From positions 1,682,902 through 1,746,901 of the forward strand of contig SCFE01000016.1 in assembly GCA_004352715.1 (NCBI GenBank): DNA of 64,000 nucleotides. The letters run 5' to 3'. Made by a program: the position numbers and the translations under genes. The DNA is from Hofstenia miamia (taxonomy: Eukaryota > Xenacoelomorpha > Acoela). Of the stretch, positions 56,420 through 64,000 are shown piece after piece (position 1 is the stretch's first letter; each line of letters starts with the position of its first letter). The notes under the pieces are model-generated. The model did no database searches. It saw only the letters and a program-made list of their open reading frames with translations, and was not told the origin of the DNA.

Positions 56420-57938
56420 CTAATAAAGCAATAAATTTTTTGACAGTTTACTGGATCCAGGGTAGAGATGTTCCTCACTATCAAAACTTTGGCCAGTTTC
56501 GCAATTTTGAGAAATTGATGAAATTCCAGTAAATGAATTATTATTAAATTCAAAAAAATCTTGAGGTCGTGGGGTTTTCACATTATCTTTTGAAAAAGTC
56601 TGCGTGCACATTGCGGCCAATGAAGGCATCGTCGTCAATGAATAAAACCGTATGCATACCTAACAAAAAATATAATGCAAGAAAAAAACTAAAAGAAATA
56701 TATCAGGATACATATTTTCTTGTTATATAGATCTGTTTGAATAAGATTCAACTAATATTCGTGGAAGAACAGGTCTACGTTTTTCATAACAACAGTCACG
56801 ACTCTCAGCGTTTTAACAAACTTTCGCATACAATCTTCAATTTCGTCGAAGTTGCGATGTCTTGTTGCTTGATTCTTTTGGATCGCCTCTAAGTAGAAAT
56901 CATTTTATTTGTAGAAAATAATTATAATTATGCAGATTGATTCTAACATTCTTATTGGTTTGTTAGACTTCTCTTCAAATACTAGTGCAGAGTCAAAAGC
57001 CGATTTCTATTAGCTAAGTGAAACTACTAAAAAAATTTTAACAATAGATGTACAACTTACACCAGACAATACTTGTCTTATGAGGACTGACATAAATGCT
57101 TTTAATGCAATAAAGAGCCTCCAAAGTGACATTGAAAATTTAGCAATTTTTGAAAAAACACAATTTTTATCATATTTTCGTAAAAGACATACAGAATGCT
57201 CATAGAAAACATTGAACTTAATATAAATCACGTACCACTAAACAAAGCAAAATGAAAATGCAAGATTAAATCGTATGCTTAGATAAGCACTAATAGTTTT
57301 CACCACGTAGCAACTAAAATCTGGAATAACTTAGATAATCAAGTTAAAATCGAAAAAGTTACCATATGCTACCTACATCTTGTTCTGCAATCTCGTTTTC
57401 AAATGCATGAAAATAACTTCTATTAGAAAGGGGTAGCATTTTCCTGAGCTTTAGAGAATGAAACTTCTGGAAATAAAGAACAGCCTATTTTAGATGGCTT
57501 CTTAGGGTCTAAGTGTTTTCGTTTTTAATCTTGTATTTTTAAATATGTAGACAATATTCTTGTATGTAAGACCCTAGAGAACAGTTGTAGCAAAGTTTAG
57601 CTCGTCACAATGTCAAATGATAATTCGCCGACCTCAGTGATTTTGCACTTCTATCTATGCTAATCCCTGATTGATAGTAGAACATTATTTCCAGCTTTTC
57701 TTCTCAGATATAAATTAACAATAATATGTGGGCCTTATGCTTACATTCTATACACATACACGAATAAAAAATCAGTATAATTCAGCATTATATTAATGTC
57801 TTAACTTTCAACTGCCAGCTATCACCGACATTTAGTGTTCTAGAAGTTCGTGCCTTAGAACTGGAAGTAACACTTGACGTTGGTGAAGGCAACATGGGGA
57901 TAGTTTCTTGAATTGCATGCAGATGATTCTGGTGGTGG
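56420..57938 (-). CDS. Exons of an unidentified minus-strand gene (or two)
   Basis: Four exons with good splice signals. 57806-57938 is Ser/Thr-rich, with MLPSPTSSVTSSSKA. 57377-57466 has KMLPLSNRSYFHAFENEI and joins the first in phase 0. 56779-56888 has N-F-D-E-I-E-D-C-M-R-K-F. 56659-56420 joins it in phase 0 and ends at TAG, with PRPQDFFEFNNNSF. The LPLxxxxxFxxFE pattern of the second exon resembles the start of DUF4806/BEN-like domains. The link between 57377 and 56888 is not in phase without another exon, so these may be one gene with a missing exon or two neighbours. Function unknown. Confidence 0.4.
56925..57150 (+). repeat. Diverged repeat block, copy B
   Basis: Similar to 59240-59465. 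Both contain a G-L-L-type segment and then N-A-F-x-A-I-K-x-L-Q-S when read on the plus strand. Most codon differences in that segment are synonymous or conservative in the plus-strand frame, so it may have been coding on that strand. Identity unknown. Confidence 0.3.
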
Positions 57939-58311
57939 CTTCAAAGAAGACAACATTTAGGAGCATTGGTTATAGGGAATTCTTAAGAATAACCACAGTT
58001 AATTTCAAACAGTTCTTGAAATTGATTGGTGCATAAATTACTAAACAAGATACTCAAATGCGAAAAGCAATGTCGCCCACCGAAAAATTAATGGTCACAT
58101 TAATTCTTAGCTACTAGAAACTCATTCAGTTACCAGGAGTTTGCATTTCAAATGCCTAAATCAGGCATCATTCCAGAGGTGCTTAAAGCAATTTAAAGGG
58201 TATTTGCATCATGATTACTAACACATCAAATGTATATATTCCACGTAATAAAAACTCTTCATGACCTAATTGATTTATCCTGTACTTCCCTTCCCATTAT
58301 TTCTGGTCAAG

Positions 58312-59760
58312 TTATTGTATTTCAGAGGCAATGTATCTCTCATATATCTCATCTTCATCATTACTCGTCCCTGCATTTCTTGCAACAACAGAATTGAAAG
58401 CCTCCGTAGATTTCACAAGCAAATTTTCACTTTTTATCTTTTCTGTTGATGTTTGGTCTTCTGTGTCATTTTTTCTCTGCCTTGAACATTATAAATGTTT
58501 CTTGTATCAACGTGAATATAACTAATTAAGCTAATGCATGTACAAGTACAAGTAAAATGTAGATATTAACATGGATAGACAATTTGAACCATGGACAGGA
58601 AGTAATACCCAAGCAACAAACGGAGGGCGGGCCGTCATCTAAAGAGTCTCCTAACCACTTGGCGGGTATTTATCTGATTTTACTCATTCAACCGCCAAGC
58701 TATTTTAGTTGACGGCTCACTTACGACAGTAGCCGTAATTCTAATCAACTTATTCTGCTTTGTATTATATATTTGGAGATTTTAACAAAACTGCAATGAT
58801 AGTATTTGATATCTAAAATATATTTTTGTACTATTTTCTGTATATGTGTTTATATTAATAAAGTGGAAAAAATTGATATTTTAGTAAAATTGTAAATTAA
58901 GTAATTTTAATGTGAAATATTTAGTGAACAAAATACCCTAAGATATCGAAAATATCAAATTTAAATAAAAGTACAAACAAATGCGATGTAATTATTACAA
59001 AAATTAAAATCTGAAATTTGGGTTAAGTATCTGCAATTGGAATGCACATTATACACCTTAAATGTTAGTAGCCTTTGAATTGCACATAATGATGATGCTA
59101 ACATTCCAAAATAATAAATTAAAATGTTGTAAAGTGCATATTTAAAAAAGCTAAAAACTAAAAATCAGAATTTGATTTGGAACGATTCTCTCTCCCATAT
59201 AATCTATCTGCTGCATTTTTTGAAGAAACGTTTAGATCTATTTCAGCGGCATTTTCCATTTGGGTTGGCCTATTGAGTACCAATGCATCTAAATATATAA
59301 TTGCAGAAACAGGTGATAGCTTATAATAATGAAGATAAATCAATATAAATTTCAGGTAAATATAACAGCTAATGTCTATCAAGTATGAAAATGATACCCG
59401 TTTACTAACAAATGATAAAAATGCATTTATTGCTATTAAGAACTTGCAATCAAACTTCAAAAAAATAACAGACGTATTTTGAAGAAAGCATTAAACAAAC
59501 AAAAGCATTTATACGTTTAAATGTTCAAATGGTGACAAAAACGGCCTCAATGGCTAAAGACATTACAATATGCTGCACAAAACAGCATATAGAATTTGAT
59601 ACATGTATAACCCTTTTAAGATGGAATGAAATTCAGATTGAAGAAACTTGAATTTTGAATTTGCCCCAGTGTTGTTAACTTCTGTGGAAAATATTTCCTT
59701 TACTATTCGGCGGACAGAATCTTTTACAGTCGCACCTGCATGAAGAGCCATTTGTTTGAT
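58312..59760 (-). CDS. Last two exons of a gene with a DUF4806-like C-terminal domain
   Basis: Exon 59612-59760 encodes GATVKDSVRRIVKEIF followed by G-A-N-S-K-F-K-F and ends in phase 2. Exon 58312-58480 begins in phase 2 and encodes an acidic tail (Q-R-K-N-D-T-E-D-Q; N-D-E-D-E-I-Y-E-R-Y) to a TAA stop. The first exon resembles the C-terminal half of DUF4806 (helix, F-S/T-x-E, G-x-x-x-K-x-x-F, I-L/I-x-x). Upstream exons would lie beyond the Tc1 insertion at 59832-61435. I could not join it in phase to 61682-61910. Function unknown. Confidence 0.4.
59240..59465 (+). repeat. Diverged repeat block, copy A
   Basis: Counterpart of 56925-57150, with D-K-N-A-F-I-A-I-K-N-L-Q-S near 59415-59450 on the plus strand. 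It lies in the intron between the two exons of the minus-strand gene 58312-59760. Confidence 0.3.
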
Positions 59761-59831
59761 CTAAGGAATGTGATTCATTAACCAAATTTGGTTCATATAC
59801 GTACAACTGTTGATATATATATATACATATA

Positions 59832-61432
59832 CAGTACGCGAATTAAAGTTTGCATAATTGAAAAAAAATTGGTAAATTTGGTAAAATTTCTATTTTCATA
59901 GAATATTCAAATTTAATATGTGCCTTTAAGAAATATAATGAATAACAAATGTGTTTAACAAATCTGTAACAAACTTATGTATGTACATAACGTATTTAAT
60001 ATCCAGTGTGCCCTCCTTTGGCAGCTAGGAGTGCCTCAATTCGATGAGGCATTGAATTCACTAAAGTTTGACACATCGCCTGGACATCCTCATCGTGATT
60101 CCAGATATTAAGAAAGAGACGAATAAGTTCATTTTTTGTTTGTGGTCGCTGCTTTCTAATCTTTAGCTTGATAATGGCCCAGAAATTTTCAATTGGGTTC
60201 ATATCGGGCGACGCGGCAGGCCAGTCCAGGAGGTGCAACCCCCGAGAAGCCATGTGTGCCCTTGATCGATGACTACAATGGCAGGGCGCATTATCCTGTT
60301 GGAATAAACCGTCCCCTGCAGGATACGTTTCTTCCATCTGTCTTACGACTCTCCCGTCGATAACATGCTGAATGTAAATCTCTGAATTCATGATTCCTTC
60401 AACAACATACGACCTTCCAGTGCCATGGAAGGAAAAACACGACCAGAACATGATACTCGCGGGGTGTTTGAAGGTTTTGCGAAAGTGATTAGGAGTGAGA
60501 GCATGCCCTTCTACCAGGCGCACAAATCTGGGACAATCATCTTGTAACACAATGGAGGTCTCGTCACTCCATAAAACTTTTGCCCATTTATCCACAGTCC
60601 AATCCCTGTGATCTTTGGCCCATTGATATCGCATTGCAATTTGATGTGGAGTTAAATGAGGTCTTCTGGAAGCTTTTATGGTCTTAATACCAGCAGATTT
60701 AAGGGCTTTTTGAAATGTACGTAAGCAGCAATCACCCTTCGGTCCAACAGCGCCCATGTCATCTTTCAATTCTGCTGCAGTTGATCTTGGATTTCGTTCA
60801 ACTAATAATCTCATTTGCCGATGGTCCCTATCACTGAACAAAGGTTTCCGTCCGCAGTTCTTGTAGTCCGTTTTAGCATCCCCAGTTTCTTCATATTTCT
60901 TTATAGCTCTGCTCACAGTTGATTGAGTAGTGTTTAAATCATTAGCTATTTCAGTCTGAGTTTTATTAGTGAAACGATGCAGAGTCACAATTTGTAAGTG
61001 AATATTGTTGTGCGCTTCCATTATTACGTACTAATGTAACAAATTCTGTTGCAAAACTGAATTTGACTTTGCGTGCATTGCGCAATATTAAATCCAATTG
61101 TAATAAAAGGATCGCATATGAAATTTCATTGAATACGATGCTACCCAATAGCAGCTGACTTCCAATACTTAGTTTATAAAGTGAGTAAATTCCAACAATT
61201 TCTAAAATGTTTGAGCTCGAACTGCTTGCTTTCTTTGCAATAACAGCATGCCAAGTCTCTATCGCAACAAACAGTAATGCAAGTACAGAAGTTTTAGTTG
61301 TAGGTATAACGTTTATGCCTGTACATAATGTTAGAATCATAGAAACTCGAAGAAAATCTTCAGTTTTCAATAGAAATTTAATTTTCATTAATTTTCATCT
61401 TTTTTTCAATTATGCAAACTTTAATTCGCGCA

Positions 61433-61435
<3 letters not shown>
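59832..61435. mobile_element. Full-length Tc1 transposon (1604 bp)
   Basis: 36-bp inverted repeats (59832-59867 and 61400-61435, one mismatch at position 5) start CAGTACGCGAATTAAAG and lie next to TA on both sides. Both flanks are (TA)n tracts, so the insertion is into a microsatellite. It contains one intact minus-strand transposase gene and about 380 bp of 5' sequence. Confidence 0.97.
59996..61021 (-). CDS. Tc1 transposase, intact, DD34E
   Basis: Cut-and-paste transposase that binds the inverted repeats and inserts at TA. The 341 residues open with MEAHNNIHLQIVTLHRF. An N-terminal paired-type helix-turn-helix (T-Q-T-E-I-A-N-D-L-N-T-T-Q-S-T-V-S-R-A) and a G-R-K-P hook lead into a second helix-turn-helix region. 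The catalytic core has L-W-S-D-E, Q-Q-D-N-A-P-C-H and S-P-D-M-N-P-I-E; 34 residues separate the second Asp from the Glu, the Tc1 hallmark. The length is typical of Tc1 (about 340 aa) and there is no internal stop. The start is the first ATG of the frame that gives the full helix-turn-helix. With near-perfect TIRs the copy may still be active or have moved recently. Confidence 0.95.
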   Translation of the reverse strand: MEAHNNIHLQIVTLHRFTNKTQTEIANDLNTTQSTVSRAIKKYEETGDAKTDYKNCGRKPLFSDRDHRQMRLLVERNPRSTAAELKDDMGAVGPKGDCCLRTFQKALKSAGIKTIKASRRPHLTPHQIAMRYQWAKDHRDWTVDKWAKVLWSDETSIVLQDDCPRFVRLVEGHALTPNHFRKTFKHPASIMFWSCFSFHGTGRSYVVEGIMNSEIYIQHVIDGRVVRQMEETYPAGDGLFQQDNAPCHCSHRSRAHMASRGLHLLDWPAASPDMNPIENFWAIIKLKIRKQRPQTKNELIRLFLNIWNHDEDVQAMCQTLVNSMPHRIEALLAAKGGHTGY

Positions 61436-61470
<35 letters not shown>

Positions 61471-61681
61471 GCAATCAGAAATTTAAACATATATAAAGAA
61501 AAAGTTCGGGAAGATTGCAAAAAAAATATATATACATAGAGATATTCGTTTAAGTGAAGCACACAAAACAACCAAAACCGACTTCAAATACCATATTTTT
61601 AGCACAAATCAAATACAAACTAAAATTAGAATGTCTATCATAAAATATAAATCGTAACAAATCTAGTTGAAAATTACTTAC

Positions 61682-62255
61682 AGTTTTTAAAGCATTGCAA
61701 AATTACGGCTTCGATGTCCAAGGACATCCTGCGATAAGCCTCTGTTGTTGAGTGGCAATCACGCTTACCACTAGTTTGCCGCAATTCCGAGAGTCGTCGC
61801 CTTACGACCGCCACTGTCACCCGCTTCCTTAATAGTCCAATTAAAGCAGGCAAGGATTTCTTAATCGAAGATTGGATGATATCACCAATATATATGGCTT
61901 TTCCATTTCCCTAAATTAATAACAATAACCGTTCTTAGAAATTCAAATATTTTACTATTTCCAAAATACGCATGCAATATGAAATGGTACATGCGATTTT
62001 ATTAACATTAGCATTATCAAAATCCTAGGTCATTTCCACCCCATTGCAAAATCACCAAATTGAATCCTTTGATAGTTTTCTAAATTAAAATAGATACATA
62101 TAAAAATAAATCTTACACAAATTTCCACAAGTTTTTTTGTTCGAATGCTTCGTGTAAAAAATCCGGCCACCAGGTACTGGGAAAAGTTCAAAATGCTGAA
62201 GAAAAGGCTTCGCGAACTGAATGTGGCTCGTGCCAACAATAGCAACTTTACTCAT
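61682..62255 (-). pseudogene. SGNH-hydrolase-like gene, probably broken
   Basis: Three consecutive exons. 62117-62255 opens MSKVAIVGTSHIQFA (block I G-x-S) and has V-P-G-G-R-I. 62026-62079 has L-V-I-L-Q-W-G-G-N-D-L (block III GxND). 61682-61910 has A-I-Y-I-G-D-I-I-Q and a helical, Arg-rich segment, then donor GTAAGT. Two faults stand out. The first and second exons are in frame only if the A7 run at about 62126-62132 had one base fewer. The second exon has GG where its donor GT should be. The C-terminal block with the Asp-x-x-His was not found. SGNH folds occur in esterases and in some retrotransposon ORF1 proteins; the introns argue for a host gene. Confidence 0.5.
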
Positions 62256-62704
62256 CTAAGGTAATTGCCAAACTCAACAAAGAACATAACTACATATATG
62301 ATAACGACAAAAAAGTAACACTAATTTATGGTAATTTAGCATTATTTCCAGAAAACAATAAAACTACAATTTTTGCATTATATGAGAACTGTATAAACAG
62401 TTTAAATTATTTAAGTTGCATTTAAAATCATTAACCAATATTAATTTACTATTGTTACAGTAAATATAAGTCAGTGGCTAAATGGTATTGCTAAATTCAT
62501 GTAAGACGCCAAATTGTGACGTAATAGGATAAAATTCAAAAATGCAAAAATAAAAAAGAATAATTTAATTAGTTGAATATTAGAATAAATCATTAAACAA
62601 TGTCACACAAAACATATATTGTGGCGTGTGTGGAACTTTGCAATAAATTCATTTAAAAAATTTGATTATCCAAATAAATTAGCAAATAAGGATAAGATTA
62701 TAAC

Positions 62705-63085
62705 CTTTGATAATTGCAGTATTTTGTGGAGATAGTGATGTTTGCCCCCTTTTCCTTTGTGGAGATAGCATTCCGACTTTGCACTCATCTTCTAAAAATA
62801 GCTCTCTTGCAACATTGATGGCGAATCTGTTGGGCATACTGCCGAGGAGATTGACTAAGGTGATGCCATTATGTTGAATCGGGTCATCATTTTGGATATT
62901 TTGGGATACCTCAGTAATCTGCGGATTGCCAGGCTAAAAATAATTGTCATAATAACCAAATAAAAGTACAATACCAGATGCCTTTTTAGTTTTTAGAGAG
63001 TGCGATTCACATTTTCTAACAAGTTTGACATCTTATGCATAGCACGTGTGTTATCATCCAGCGTTGTCAGAATTCTCGGCAATAT
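62705..63085 (-). CDS. Two exons encoding a coiled segment and a BEN-like domain
   Basis: Exon 63011-63085 (25 codons, T-L-D-D-N-T-R-A-M-H-K-M-S-N-L-L-E) joins in phase 0 to 62705-62933. The second exon has R-F-A-I-N-V-A-R-E-L-F, then D-E-C-K-V-G-M-L-S-P-Q-R-K-R and L-S-P-Q-N-T-A-I-I-K. The helix-LF-E-E/D-C-x-x-G-basic-LSP-x-x-x-x-I order resembles the C-terminal half of BEN domains, which bind DNA or chromatin. The exon ends in phase 1. Splicing to the next acceptor at 62255 would end the protein after two codons, which is possible but unproven. The 5' part lies beyond the mariner at 63127. Confidence 0.4.
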
Positions 63086-63126
63086 CTAAAAATTTAAATA
63101 ACTATTTCCAACACCTTTGATATATA

Positions 63127-64000
63127 TGGTGTGTCTGAAAAGTTTTAAGAATTTATACCTCATTTTAAAATTGAAACGAGATTCCAAAAAAAGACATTAT
63201 ATTTACACAATGTAATCACCACCTGCATTTATCACCCTTTTGCAATGTTCAACTAAATGTTGCATCTCACGTGAGAAACAGTTTTCTTCTATCTGTCTAA
63301 ACCACTGCAGCGTTTCATTTACGATTTCATCGGAGGATCGAAAAGTAATCTTTCTGACGTGCCTCTTCAATTCTCGGAATATGTAGCGGTCACAGAGATT
63401 TAAGTCTGGACTGTAGGCTGACTGCCTAACGATCGTCACACCTCGGCGATGAAGAAATTCCATTGCTGCAGCTGCTAAGTGAGGTCTTGCGTTATCGTGT
63501 TGCCACCACAACTCTCGAAGTTTTGTAGGCGTTGATCGCAGCTTACGCCACCTTTCGCCGAGTGAATGCACAAAGGAAACATATCTGTCACCTGTTACTG
63601 TTTCTCCAGGAGTCAGTGCTTCCACATAACATTTTTTGTCTCCTGTAAAAGCAAACAGGATCATTACCTTCTTGTTTGTAAGCTTTGGACGTGTCACCTT
63701 CAGCTTTGATTCTGATGGATGAAGCCACGCTTTGTTTTCTTGTTTGCTCATGAGGCTGTTGAAAAGAATCCATGTTTCATCCTCAGTAGTCCAATAGCGC
63801 AAGCAGTCCTCTAGAGAATTTCTTTCGTACAAAGCGATCAAATTACGAGCGCATTCCACGCGATCCGCCTTATTCCGCTGCGACAGAGTGTGCGGCACCC
63901 ATACTGAACAGACCTTTCGCAACCCCAGCTCTTCAGTCAAAATTTTGCGAACTGAATCTTTTCCTATGCCGAACTCCTCAGCTAGCATTCGAAGCGACTG
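63127..64000. mobile_element. Mariner transposon, truncated by the window edge
   Basis: The left end TGGTGTGTCTGAAAAG follows a TATATA tract, as expected for a mariner inverted repeat at a TA site. The other end lies outside the window. Confidence 0.85.
63203..64000 (-). CDS. Mariner transposase (DD34D), 5' end outside window
   Basis: An uninterrupted frame runs from the window edge to a stop at 63203 (at least 265 codons). The catalytic residues are W-T-T-E-D-E-T-W (first Asp), Q-H-D-N-A-R-P-H (second) and S-P-D-L-N-L-C-D-R-Y (third). The last two Asp are separated by 34 residues, the mariner signature. The N-terminal part seen here is the second helix-turn-helix (G-I-G-K-D-S-V-R-K-I-L). 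No stop or frameshift is seen, so it may be a young copy; the start codon and first helix-turn-helix are beyond 64000. Confidence 0.93.
   Translation of the reverse strand, partial: QSLRMLAEEFGIGKDSVRKILTEELGLRKVCSVWVPHTLSQRNKADRVECARNLIALYERNSLEDCLRYWTTEDETWILFNSLMSKQENKAWLHPSESKLKVTRPKLTNKKVMILFAFTGDKKCYVEALTPGETVTGDRYVSFVHSLGERWRKLRSTPTKLRELWWQHDNARPHLAAAAMEFLHRRGVTIVRQSAYSPDLNLCDRYIFRELKRHVRKITFRSSDEIVNETLQWFRQIEENCFSREMQHLVEHCKRVINAGGDYIV

Noticed and set aside
59158-59288. Minus-strand terminal exon after the acceptor at 59288
   Set aside because: In the phase required by the upstream exon it stops after a few codons, and the exon 58312-58480 fits phase and composition better. The block also reads well on the plus strand.

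Overview
The window is AT-rich metazoan nuclear DNA, probably from an invertebrate. Genes are split by GT-AG introns from 43 nt to several kb, and (TA)n tracts are frequent. Mariner, Tc1, pogo/Tigger and hAT DNA transposons and decayed LINEs are dense. Nothing seen identifies the species. No rRNA, tRNA or CRISPR array was recognised.

Layout. 0.3-2.0 kb: LINE and Tc1 remnants. 2.8-13.0 kb, minus strand: a complete 17-exon DHX38/PRP16 spliceosomal DEAH-box helicase gene (1117 codons; the reading frame is maintained across all 16 junctions). 13.7-21.5 kb: four LINE fragments and a GC-rich block. 23.3-47.8 kb, plus strand: a complete 10-exon endophilin-A gene (BAR plus SH3, 415 codons). Its 15-codon first exon is separated from the second by a 5.6 kb intron holding a LINE fragment. 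Its large introns also hold a Tigger-type MITE, mariner and Tc1 remnants, a GC-rich hAT-like MITE, a hAT inside a hAT, and a three-layer nest (mariner inside a Tigger-like element inside a foldback MITE).

49.3-54.9 kb: pogo, LINE and deleted-mariner remnants, then on the minus strand a decayed glycoprotein-like reading frame that could be an endogenous viral envelope (chuvirus-type is my best guess), followed directly by a broken tyrosine recombinase. 55-63.1 kb, minus strand: a cluster of short spliced exons that I cannot assign to a known gene. One exon pair resembles a BEN-type domain, another exon resembles DUF4806, and an SGNH-hydrolase-like pseudogene lies among them. An intact Tc1 element (341-aa DD34E transposase, 36-bp TIRs) sits inside this cluster. 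The last kilobase is a mariner transposase (DD34D) that runs off the window edge.

The two host genes are unrelated in function (pre-mRNA splicing; synaptic or endocytic membrane curvature) and nothing shows joint regulation. Assembly quality matters here. Three large N gaps all lie in or next to (TA)n tracts. Two of the three single-N joins separate near-identical repeated blocks, and an 18-nt match to the Tn5/Nextera mosaic end lies in a DHX38 intron.
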